A stretch of DNA of 6,401 bases from Acidobacteriota bacterium (GCA_003171295.1 PMYF01000887.1:1-6401), one strand, 5' to 3'; numbered from the stretch's first letter, positions 1 to 4,844 are shown. The notes: generated by a model not told the origin, from the sequence alone. Numbers and translations are program-made.

Positions 1-44
1 TGAACCCGCCGGCGTGCCGCGTCTTTGGAAACCATCTGTAACAT
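1..44 (-). CDS. rplR: 50S ribosomal protein L18, N-terminal fragment (runs off the left edge)
   Basis: Only the first 14 codons and part of the next are visible: MLQMVSKDAARRRV. L18 binds 5S rRNA and, with L5, anchors it to the large subunit. The call rests mainly on position, since rplR follows rplF in the spc operon, and on the basic N-terminus resembling family starts with Lys, Ala and Arg runs. I chose the ATG at 44 because a GGAG lies 8 nt upstream; the in-frame ATG at 35 has no well-placed ribosome binding site, although it would give the more usual family N-terminus. The gene begins 30 nt after the rplF stop. The body of the protein is outside the window, so the domain cannot be checked. 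Confidence 0.7.
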   Translation of the reverse strand, partial: MLQMVSKDAARRRV

Positions 45-74
45 CAGGAGCTCTCCGCGTTCCTCAGCTTCAGA

Positions 75-632
75 CTACCCCGCCTTGCCTGCACCACCCG
101 CCGCCGCGGCGGCCTTACCCACCTTCTTCTTCAAGCGCTCGCCCGTGTAACGAATGCCCTTGTTCTTGTATGGATCCGGGGGGCGCAAAGTGCGAATTTT
201 CGCCGCCACCTGGCCCACCTGCTGCTTGTCCACGCCACTGACGATAAGATGGGTCTGTTTCTCCACGCTGAGCGCGATCCCCTCGGGCAGGGGAAAATCG
301 ATGGGATGTGAATAGCCCAGAGTAAAAGTCACCGACTTACCCTTCGACTCGGCGCGATAGCCGATCCCCACGATATCCATGTGCCTCTCAAAACCCTGGG
401 CTACGCCGCGCACCGCGTTCGCGAGTAAGCTCCGCGCCAGTCCGTGCAGGGCAGCCTGCTCATCGGTTTCGCGCTTCAACAGCAGATGGCCATCCTGCTT
501 CTCAAGCTGGATTCCCGGGGGAAGAGGAATTCGCAAGGTTCCCTTGGGCCCCTTTACCGCCAGCGACGTTCCCTCTGCCTCCACGGTGACTCCCGCGGGC
601 AAATCAATCACCTTCCTGCCTATTCTCGACAT
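75..632 (-). CDS. rplF: 50S ribosomal protein L6
   Basis: L6 binds 23S rRNA near the sarcin-ricin loop and helps form the elongation-factor binding region of the large subunit. The 185 residues begin MSRIGRKVIDLPAGV, the standard N-terminus, and contain the two repeated L6 domains (about 1-80 and 81-170). The family signature PDPYKNKGIRY is at residues 152-162; the usual form is PDPYKGKGIRY, so a Gly is replaced by Asn. The last 12 residues (174-185) are an Ala/Gly-rich tail. The frame stays open upstream to 713, which would overlap rpsH, but the ATG at 632 matches the family start and has an AGGA 9 nt upstream, so the extra 27 codons are not part of the gene. It follows rpsH after 52 nt and precedes rplR by 30 nt. 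Confidence 0.97.
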   Translation of the reverse strand: MSRIGRKVIDLPAGVTVEAEGTSLAVKGPKGTLRIPLPPGIQLEKQDGHLLLKRETDEQAALHGLARSLLANAVRGVAQGFERHMDIVGIGYRAESKGKSVTFTLGYSHPIDFPLPEGIALSVEKQTHLIVSGVDKQQVGQVAAKIRTLRPPDPYKNKGIRYTGERLKKKVGKAAAAAGGAGKAG

Positions 633-654
633 AGCTTCAATTCCTGTCATTCCG

Positions 655-668
655 TCCGGAGTCCGGAG
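655..668. repeat. Tandem duplication of the heptamer TCCGGAG in the rpsH-rplF spacer
   Basis: Two adjacent copies of the 7-nt unit occupy 655-661 and 662-668. A partial copy, TCCG, lies just before at 651-654. The repeat sits between the rpsH stop and the rplF ribosome binding site. It is too short for a confident function and probably reflects replication slippage. Confidence 0.6.
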
Positions 669-684
669 TGCGAACCCGTCGACT

Positions 685-1086
685 CTAGGAAACACTGCAG
701 AGTACTTCACCACCCAGCCGCGCCTTGCGGGCAGCCTTACCGGTCATGACTCCACGCGGCGTGGTCAGGATGCTCACTCCCAGTCCTCCCAGGATGCGCG
801 GAACTTCGCGCGCGCCCACATAGACGCGCCGGCCGGGCTTGGAGACGCGGTCCAGATCGGAGATGGCGTTCATCCCGTCCGGTCCGTACCTCAGGAAGAC
901 CTTCAGTACTTTCTTTTTTTCTTCTTCGCCCACCTTGAAGTTACCAATATAGCCTTCTTCCTTCAGGATGCGCGCGACCTCAATCTTGAGTTTCGAGGAC
1001 GGCATATCCACACGCGCATGACGCGCTTGAATCCCGTTACGGATTCGGGTGAGCATGTCGGCAATGGGATCAGTGACGGCTGACAT
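685..1086 (-). CDS. rpsH: 30S ribosomal protein S8
   Basis: S8 is a primary 16S rRNA-binding protein of the central domain and, in E. coli, the translational repressor of the spc operon. The 133 residues show the family start (DPIADMLTRIRNG, residues 6-18), MPSSKLK at 28-34, and the C-terminal motif TTPRGVMTGKAAR, followed by GGEVLC. The protein ends CSVS, whereas most bacterial S8 proteins end CYVW or CYVA, so the usual Tyr is absent. The ATG at 1086 has GGGAG just upstream, with a short spacing of about 4 nt. A lysine/glutamate-rich loop at residues 54-59 is encoded by a run of seven A's, described separately as a possible slippery site. The gene lies 41 nt after rpsN and 52 nt before rplF. 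Confidence 0.98.
   Translation of the reverse strand: MSAVTDPIADMLTRIRNGIQARHARVDMPSSKLKIEVARILKEEGYIGNFKVGEEEKKKVLKVFLRYGPDGMNAISDLDRVSKPGRRVYVGAREVPRILGGLGVSILTTPRGVMTGKAARKARLGGEVLCSVS
886..936 (-). promoter_or_regulatory. dnaX-like -1 frameshift-type element inside rpsH (candidate)
   Basis: In the rpsH message there is a Shine-Dalgarno-like AAGGTGG (930-936), a 10-nt gap, then the slippery heptamer A AAA AAG in the correct codon phase (913-919). After 3 nt comes an inverted repeat (886-909) with terminal GTAC arms, a G-U pair, a tandem G/A mismatch, 3 further pairs and a 4-nt loop. All parts are seen directly. The arrangement resembles the E. coli dnaX signal. Whether shifting occurs is unknown, and the motif may simply be a by-product of the Glu/Lys-rich loop. 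Confidence 0.3.
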
Positions 1087-1097
1087 AAGACTCCCGA

Positions 1098-1113
1098 TTT
1101 AGCATTTGCTAAA
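1098..1113. repeat. 7-bp inverted repeat in the rpsN-rpsH spacer
   Basis: TTTAGCA (1098-1104) and TGCTAAA (1107-1113) are perfect inverted arms 2 nt apart. In the transcript this can form a 6-bp stem with a 4-nt loop, just upstream of the GGGAG ribosome binding site of rpsH. No U-tract follows, so it is not a normal intrinsic terminator. Confidence 0.5.
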
Positions 1114-1127
1114 CCTCTCGACCCGGC

Positions 1128-1313
1128 TCACCAGCTGGATTTGGTGACACCTGGGATTTCGCCGCGCAGCGCGAGCTGCCGGAAACAAAGGCGGCACATC
1201 TTGAACTTGCCTAGGTAACCACGCGGTCGGCCGCAAATCAAGCAGCGATTCCGGTGCCGAATCTTGAACTTCGGCTTCCTGCGCAATTTGGCCATCATGG
1301 AAGAACGCGCCAC
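1128..1313 (-). CDS. rpsN: 30S ribosomal protein S14, zinc-binding (type Z)
   Basis: S14 assembles into the head of the small subunit next to S3, S10 and S19. This is the short, four-cysteine form: 61 residues with C24, C27, C40 and C43 forming two CxxC knuckles that should bind one zinc ion. The C-terminus GEIPGVTKSSW is typical. The start is GTG at 1313; it reproduces the usual 61-residue length and the MAxxSMxAK pattern, whereas the ATGs at codons 6 and 7 would cut off conserved residues. A G-rich ribosome binding site lies within the end of rplE, whose stop is only 3 nt upstream, so translation is probably coupled. rpsH follows after 41 nt. Confidence 0.97.
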   Translation of the reverse strand: MARSSMMAKLRRKPKFKIRHRNRCLICGRPRGYLGKFKMCRLCFRQLALRGEIPGVTKSSW

Positions 1314-1316
1314 GTT

Positions 1317-1910
1317 TTACCCCCCTGCCTTTTCACTGGGCTGCCCGGCTGCCTGGCGACGCTGCGCCTCGGACCGGAAGGGCATCCCCATGTGCCGGAG
1401 CAAGGCCATCGCCTCGGCGTCGGTCCTGGCATCGGTTACGATCGTGATGTTCATGCCTTTGACTTTGTCGACCTTGGCGTAATCAATCTCCGGAAACACC
1501 AGTTGGTCACGCAGTCCCAGGGTGTAGTTGCCCCGGCCATCGAAGGCCCGCGTGGAGACACCGCGAAAGTCGCGCACGCGTGGCATGGCCACATTGGTGA
1601 GGCGATCGAAGAACTCATACATGCGATCACCCCGCAAGGTCACCATGGCCCCGATGGGCATGTTCTTGCGCAACTTAAAATTGGCAATCGACTTCCGGGC
1701 GCGCGTGATCACGGGCTTCTGACCGGTGATCTGCCCCAGTTCCTGGGCGGCGGAATCAAGTAGCTTGGCGTTCTGAATGGCTTCACCCAAGCCCATGTTC
1801 ACGATGATTTTCCGCAAGCGGGGCACCGCGTTGGTGTTCGCGTAGGCAAATTCCTTCACCAGGGCCGGCACGACCTCCTGCTGGTATCGCTCTTTCAGTC
1901 TCGGAGCCAT
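1317..1910 (-). CDS. rplE: 50S ribosomal protein L5
   Basis: L5 binds 5S rRNA and contacts the small-subunit head through an intersubunit bridge. The 197 residues contain the family blocks: KIIVNMGLGEA at 34-44, ITGQKPVITRARKSIANFKLR at 61-81, RMYEFFDRL around 96-104, and the C-terminal stretch DAEAMALLRHMGMPF at 164-178. E. coli L5 has 179 residues; here about 17 extra charged or flexible residues (181-197) follow the usual end. The ATG at 1910 has GGAGG 13 nt upstream, a rather long spacing. It begins 24 nt after rplX, and its stop is 3 nt before the rpsN start. Confidence 0.98.
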   Translation of the reverse strand: MAPRLKERYQQEVVPALVKEFAYANTNAVPRLRKIIVNMGLGEAIQNAKLLDSAAQELGQITGQKPVITRARKSIANFKLRKNMPIGAMVTLRGDRMYEFFDRLTNVAMPRVRDFRGVSTRAFDGRGNYTLGLRDQLVFPEIDYAKVDKVKGMNITIVTDARTDAEAMALLRHMGMPFRSEAQRRQAAGQPSEKAGG

Positions 1911-1934
1911 GTTCGCTTTCGTTCCTCCCAGCCT

Positions 1935-2264
1935 TTACTTATCCAGAGATTTTTCGCACTTTGCGCAGATGCGCACTTTCTTGCCTCCGGCCATTTCACG
2001 GTGCTGGATGCGCGTTGGCCCGCAATCACTGCAGACCAGCGCCACGTTGGATACGTGGATGGGGCCTTCCTTCTCCAGGACGCCCCCCCGAATTTGCTTG
2101 GCGGGATTCGGCCGCACGTGACGCTTGACCATATTCACGTGCTCAACAAAGAGTCGCTCCTTGGCGGGTTCGACTTCCAGAACCCTTCCCCGGGTCGGCT
2201 GGCCGGCTGCGCCCCGGCTGCGCCCGGCGATCACTTCCACGATGTCGTTCTTGCGGATATCCAT
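1935..2264 (-). CDS. rplX: 50S ribosomal protein L24
   Basis: L24 is an early assembly protein that binds the 5' domain of 23S rRNA near the tunnel exit. The 109 residues begin MDIRKNDIVEVIAGR, then a KOW domain, then VEHVNMVKRHVRPNP and EGPIHVSNVALVC. The KOW loop appears to hold about five extra residues (QPTRG, 22-26) between the usual Gly and the RVLEV strand. The C-terminal half carries C78, C81, C100 and C103 as two CxxC pairs, a probable zinc ribbon. I chose the ATG at 2264: AAGGGG lies 7 nt upstream and the result matches family N-termini. The ATG at 2270 (111 residues) would leave only 1 nt of spacing. The ribosome binding site overlaps the rplN stop, suggesting coupling. Confidence 0.95.
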   Translation of the reverse strand: MDIRKNDIVEVIAGRSRGAAGQPTRGRVLEVEPAKERLFVEHVNMVKRHVRPNPAKQIRGGVLEKEGPIHVSNVALVCSDCGPTRIQHREMAGGKKVRICAKCEKSLDK

Positions 2265-2275
2265 TGCCATACCCC

Positions 2276-2644
2276 TTACAGAACCTCAGGCGCCAAAGAA
2301 ACAATCTTCAAGAACTTCTTTTCACGTAACTCGCGGGCCACCGGCCCGAAGACACGCGTTCCCACCGGCTCATTCGCGTCATTAATCAACACTGCCGCGT
2401 TCTCGTCGAACCGGATATAGCTGCCGTCGCGCCGGCGCTGCTCTTTCCGCATGCGCACGATGACGCACTTGACAACTTTGCCCTTGGGAATAGCGCTGTC
2501 GGGCGCCGCTTCTTTCACCGCCGCCGTCACCACGTCACCCAGTCCCGCCTGCAGCCCCACATCGCCGCCCAGCGGGAGGATGCAGGAGAGCTTGCGGGCT
2601 CCAGAATTATCCGCCACCTGGAGAATGGTGCGCATCCCGATCAT
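2276..2644 (-). CDS. rplN: 50S ribosomal protein L14
   Basis: L14 sits on the subunit interface of the 50S, contacts 16S rRNA in an intersubunit bridge and is the docking site of the silencing factor RsfS. The 122 residues match the usual length exactly. Clear blocks are ADNSGARKLSCI (11-22), DGSYIRFDENAAVLIN (73-88) and GTRVFGPVARELREKKF toward the end, closing with KIVSLAPEVL. The start ATG overlaps the rpsQ stop as ATGA, and a full GGAGGT ribosome binding site lies 6 nt upstream inside rpsQ. This is the least divergent protein of the window. Confidence 0.99.
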   Translation of the reverse strand: MIGMRTILQVADNSGARKLSCILPLGGDVGLQAGLGDVVTAAVKEAAPDSAIPKGKVVKCVIVRMRKEQRRRDGSYIRFDENAAVLINDANEPVGTRVFGPVARELREKKFLKIVSLAPEVL

Positions 2645-2961
2645 ACGGCCACCTCCGGCACGGGAGCGACTTGTGTCGCCCTGGTTATGATCTCTGCCAC
2701 CCGCCAGCGCTTGCGGCTGCTCAAGGGGCGAGTCCCCTCAATTCGCACCGTGTCGCCCACTCGACATTCGTTCTTCTCGTCGTGGGCCAGGAACTTCTTC
2801 GACCGCCGCACGACGCGTTTATAGAGCCGATGGGTCACCTGCCGCTCCACCGTGACCACCACCGTCTTCTGCATCTTGGCGCTGCTCACCACTCCGGTCT
2901 TTCCCTGTCGCCTCGTTGGCATCACACCCTGTTCCTGTCCGCCTGCTGTCTCCGTCACCAT
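2641..2961 (-). CDS. rpsQ: 30S ribosomal protein S17
   Basis: S17 is a primary 16S rRNA-binding protein of the 5' domain with an OB fold. Family features are GVVSSAKMQKTVVV (23-36), KKFLAHDEKNECRVGD (55-70) and the signature TRPLSSRKRWRV (77-88). The C-terminus carries a short Ala/Val/Pro tail (97-106). The start is uncertain. The ATG at 2961 gives 106 residues and lies 4 nt after the rpmC stop, in keeping with the tight packing here. The ATG at 2922 gives 93 residues starting MPTRRQGKTGVV and has AGGG about 4 nt upstream. I prefer 2961 because of the coupling, although its ribosome binding site (AGG) is weak. The frame stays open upstream to 3003, but that would overlap rpmC. Confidence 0.95.
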   Translation of the reverse strand: MVTETAGGQEQGVMPTRRQGKTGVVSSAKMQKTVVVTVERQVTHRLYKRVVRRSKKFLAHDEKNECRVGDTVRIEGTRPLSSRKRWRVAEIITRATQVAPVPEVAV

Positions 2962-2965
2962 GCAC

Positions 2966-3205
2966 CTACTTGTTGGTTTGCGCAGCGCCCTTCTGGCGCT
3001 CACGCAGCAGTGTTTTCACCTTGGCGATTCCCTTGCGCAGCTCCCGGATGGCGGTCAAGTGCTCGGACTGTCCGCCCGCCATCTGAAACTTCAACCGAAA
3101 GAGCTGGTCTGAAAACTCGCGATCCCGAGTCTTCAGCTCAGCATCGGTCCACTCCCGCATTTTCTCTGCGGGCCACTTCCATCGCTTGTCTTTCTCCAGC
3201 TTCAT
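2966..3205 (-). CDS. rpmC: 50S ribosomal protein L29
   Basis: L29 is a small two-helix protein at the tunnel exit that forms, with L23, the docking area for trigger factor and SRP. The 79 residues contain the family helix pair, with LFRLKFQMAGGQ and IAKVKTLLRER recognisable. The ATG at 3205 has GGAG 8 nt upstream and was chosen for that reason. The in-frame GTG at 3214 would add 3 residues but has no well-placed site. The family's usual N-terminus aligns near residues 11-16, so this protein has about 11 extra basic, Trp-containing residues. An internal ATG at 3160 would give 64 residues but loses conserved positions and lacks a good site. It begins 20 nt after rplP. Confidence 0.94.
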   Translation of the reverse strand: MKLEKDKRWKWPAEKMREWTDAELKTRDREFSDQLFRLKFQMAGGQSEHLTAIRELRKGIAKVKTLLRERQKGAAQTNK

Positions 3206-3225
3206 GAGCTCCACTCCACCATCCG

Positions 3226-3642
3226 CTAGAGTGCCGTGGCGCGCGCCACGAACCGCGTCGGCAAAGGCAGTTTGTGACTGGCCAAACGCAGGGCCTCGCG
3301 CGCGTCGGCTTCCGATACGCCTTCCATTTCAAAGAGCACCCGGCCGGGCCTGACCACGGCCACCCAGAACTCCGGCGCACCCTTGCCTTTTCCCATGCGG
3401 GTTTCGGCGGGTTTCTTGGTCACCGGCTTGTCCGGGAAGATTCGAATCCAAAGCTTCCCGCCGCGCTTGATGAACCGCATGATCGCCACGCGACTGGCTT
3501 CGATCTGGCGGTCGGAAATCCAACCGGCCTCGACGACCTTCAATCCGTAGTCGCCAAAAGATAGGTCGGAACCCCGCCAGGCCTTGCCGCGCATCCGGCC
3601 CCGCTGCTGTTTCCGGTACTTCACTTTGCTCGGCATCAACAT
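3226..3642 (-). CDS. rplP: 50S ribosomal protein L16
   Basis: L16 lies at the base of the central protuberance near the A-site tRNA elbow and is needed late in 50S assembly. The 138 residues start MLMPSKVKYRKQQRGRMRG and contain WIRIFPDKPVTKKPAETRMGKGKG (65-88), the conserved loop that in E. coli carries the hydroxylated arginine. FWVAVVRPGRVLFE and EALRLASHKLP follow in the usual order. The start at 3642 matches family N-termini, but no clear Shine-Dalgarno sequence precedes it: the upstream bases belong to a heptad repeat rich in CYGAGAA units. The gap to rpsC is 104 nt, long for this junction. Confidence 0.98.
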   Translation of the reverse strand: MLMPSKVKYRKQQRGRMRGKAWRGSDLSFGDYGLKVVEAGWISDRQIEASRVAIMRFIKRGGKLWIRIFPDKPVTKKPAETRMGKGKGAPEFWVAVVRPGRVLFEMEGVSEADAREALRLASHKLPLPTRFVARATAL

Positions 3643-3677
3643 AACTTAGTTCTCGGTTCTGAGTTTTCGGTTCTCAG
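3643..3677 (-). repeat. Heptad tandem repeat directly upstream of rplP
   Basis: On the minus strand four 7-nt units, CTGAGAA, CCGAAAA, CTCAGAA and CCGAGAA, stand in register (3650-3677), followed by a degenerate fifth unit CTAAGTT (3643-3649) that abuts the rplP ATG. The units alternate, giving a 14-nt secondary period. It is a degenerate simple repeat of the type I recall from intergenic DNA of Acidobacteria; that association is from memory. It replaces the place where the rplP ribosome binding site would be expected. Confidence 0.8.
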
Positions 3678-3746
3678 TCGGTGCGGCCAAGCCGCTTCCT
3701 CATCCGCCTGGACTGCCGTCTGCGAACAGACAATTGGGGGATTCCC
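3678..3746 (-). other. Structured rpsC-rplP spacer with three short inverted repeats
   Basis: Downstream of the rpsC stop the transcript can form GGGG-AAT-CCCC (3737-3747, touching the stop codon), GTCTG-TTCG-CAGAC (3718-3731, a UUCG tetraloop with G-C closing pair) and GCGGC-TTG-GCCGC (3683-3695). Each stem is only 4 or 5 bp and none is followed by a U-tract, so this is not a convincing terminator. The spacer may hold an RNA processing or translational control region, but this is inference. Confidence 0.4.
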
Positions 3747-4430
3747 CTACGCTACCGGCGCCACGGCAACCGGTTTCTCGACCTTTTCCACCCGGCGCCT
3801 CTGCTCCAAGATTTCGCCGTTGTAAATCCAGCACTTCACACCGATCGCGCCGTAGGTCGTATGGGCTTCAGCATATCCGTAATCGATGTCAGCGCGCAGC
3901 GTGTGCAGCGGCAGGCGGCCCTGCAAGTACCACTCGGAGCGGGCAATTTCCGCGCCGTTCAGCCGTCCGCCACAGCGAACCTTAATCCCTTTGCAGCCAA
4001 ACCGCAGCGCGGAATCCACTGACTTGCGCATGGCGCGCCGGAAAGCGACGCGCTTTTCCAGTTGCAGGCAAATTGCCTCCGCCACGAGCTGCGCGTTCAA
4101 TTCCGGCCGGTGCACTTCCTGGATATTGATGGGCAGCACCTCGCGTCCGGTGCGCTTCTGGATTTCCTGCCGCAAGCGGTCGATCTCCGCGCCCTTGCGG
4201 CCGATGATGATGCCCGGCCGGGCCGTGTGGATCGTCACTTTGAGCTTGTTGCCGGGGCGCTCGATCTCGATGGAGGCCACGCCCGCGGCGCGCAACTGGT
4301 CCTTCAGCCGCTTCTTGATTTTCAAGTCTTCGTGGAGAAGGTCGGCATAGTCCTTCTTGGCAAACCACCGTGACTTCCACGTCTTGGTGTATCCCAGGCG
4401 GAACCCGTAAGGATGAACCTTCTGACCCAC
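3747..4430 (-). CDS. rpsC: 30S ribosomal protein S3
   Basis: S3 forms part of the mRNA entry tunnel in the 30S head and contributes to the ribosomal helicase activity. From the GTG at 4430 it has 227 residues and starts MGQKVHPYGFRLGYTK, the standard N-terminus. A KH domain with the GRKG loop (residues 77-80) is followed by the C-terminal S3 domain (KGIKVRCGGRLNGAEIARSE). A charged Val/Pro/Ala tail closes the protein. The GTG is chosen because AAGGAGG lies exactly 5 nt upstream. An in-frame ATG at 4445 would add MKEAR, but those codons are the ribosome binding site itself. The spacers on both sides are long (72 and 104 nt). Confidence 0.98.
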   Translation of the reverse strand: MGQKVHPYGFRLGYTKTWKSRWFAKKDYADLLHEDLKIKKRLKDQLRAAGVASIEIERPGNKLKVTIHTARPGIIIGRKGAEIDRLRQEIQKRTGREVLPINIQEVHRPELNAQLVAEAICLQLEKRVAFRRAMRKSVDSALRFGCKGIKVRCGGRLNGAEIARSEWYLQGRLPLHTLRADIDYGYAEAHTTYGAIGVKCWIYNGEILEQRRRVEKVEKPVAVAPVA

Positions 4431-4435
4431 CCTAG

Positions 4436-4442
4436 CCTCCTT
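4436..4442 (-). promoter_or_regulatory. Ribosome binding site of rpsC
   Basis: A perfect AAGGAGG lies 5 nt before the GTG start. It overlaps an in-frame upstream ATG at 4445 and so decides the start in favour of GTG. Confidence 0.85.
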
Positions 4443-4454
4443 CATGTTGCCGGT

Positions 4455-4489
4455 CGCGCCAGGCTCCAGCCCAGGCGGCCAGCCGCGCG
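4455..4489. repeat. Imperfect 9-bp hairpin in the rplV-rpsC spacer
   Basis: CGCGC (4455-4459) pairs with GCGCG (4485-4489), and GGCT (4462-4465) with AGCC (4481-4484), with a 2-nt bulge and a 15-nt loop. It occupies most of the 72-nt spacer upstream of the rpsC ribosome binding site. The function is unknown; it may be chance in GC-rich DNA. Confidence 0.4.
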
Positions 4490-4502
4490 TGAGTTGACCC
4501 GT

Positions 4503-4844
4503 CTAGCCTTCCGGCGCCTCGACCACAACCGTGATGGCGCTGGTGCGGCGCTGGTAACGAAAAGCACGGCCCATCGGCGCCGGCCGGATGCGCTTCTGGC
4601 GCGGGCCCTCGTTTACGTAGATCTTAGAAACCACCAGTTCGTCCACGTCCAGATGTTCAGCCTTCTGCTCGGCATTCGAGACGGCCGAACGCAGGACCTT
4701 CTCGACTTCGCGAGTGACAGCCTTCTTGGTGAATGTCAGGATGCTGAGCGCCTCACTGACGCTCTTACCGCGGATCAGGTCCACAACCAATCGGGCCTTC
4801 TGCGGGGAAACTCGGACGTATTTGTAAGTGGCGCTTGCTTCCAT
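4503..4844 (-). CDS. rplV: 50S ribosomal protein L22
   Basis: L22 contacts all domains of 23S rRNA, and its extended beta-hairpin lines the exit-tunnel constriction, where changes can alter macrolide susceptibility. The 113 residues show YVRVSPQKARLVVDLIRGK (9-27), LRSAVSNAEQKA (51-62), and the hairpin plus C-terminal strand from EGPRQKRIRPAPMGRAF (79-95) to TSAITVVVE (101-109). Length is normal and the hairpin has no insertion that I can see. The ATG at 4844 has AGGTG 5 nt upstream. It begins 36 nt after rpsS, with a stable-looking hairpin in that gap. Confidence 0.98.
   Translation of the reverse strand: MEASATYKYVRVSPQKARLVVDLIRGKSVSEALSILTFTKKAVTREVEKVLRSAVSNAEQKAEHLDVDELVVSKIYVNEGPRQKRIRPAPMGRAFRYQRRTSAITVVVEAPEG

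Noticed and set aside
633..713. N-terminal extension of L6 overlapping rpsH
   Set aside because: The ATG at 632 has a ribosome binding site and the family N-terminus; the extra 27 residues do not resemble L6.
379..1083. A 234-codon plus-strand ORF antisense to rplF and rpsH
   Set aside because: Its protein has no family features and both genes beneath it are clear ribosomal proteins; long open antisense frames are expected in GC-rich coding DNA.
1911..1934. E. coli-type S8 repressor site at the rplX-rplE junction
   Set aside because: The spacer shows no helix resembling the S8-binding element; only a GGAGG ribosome binding site is visible.
3674..3703. A nine-codon reading frame (MRKRLGRTD) in the rpsC-rplP spacer, a possible leader peptide
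   Set aside because: Only a weak AGG at 3 nt spacing precedes it, it ends inside the heptad repeat, and it has no attenuator-like arrangement; probably chance.
3643..3746. Internal promoter upstream of rplP
   Set aside because: I see no convincing -10 and -35 pair on the minus strand.
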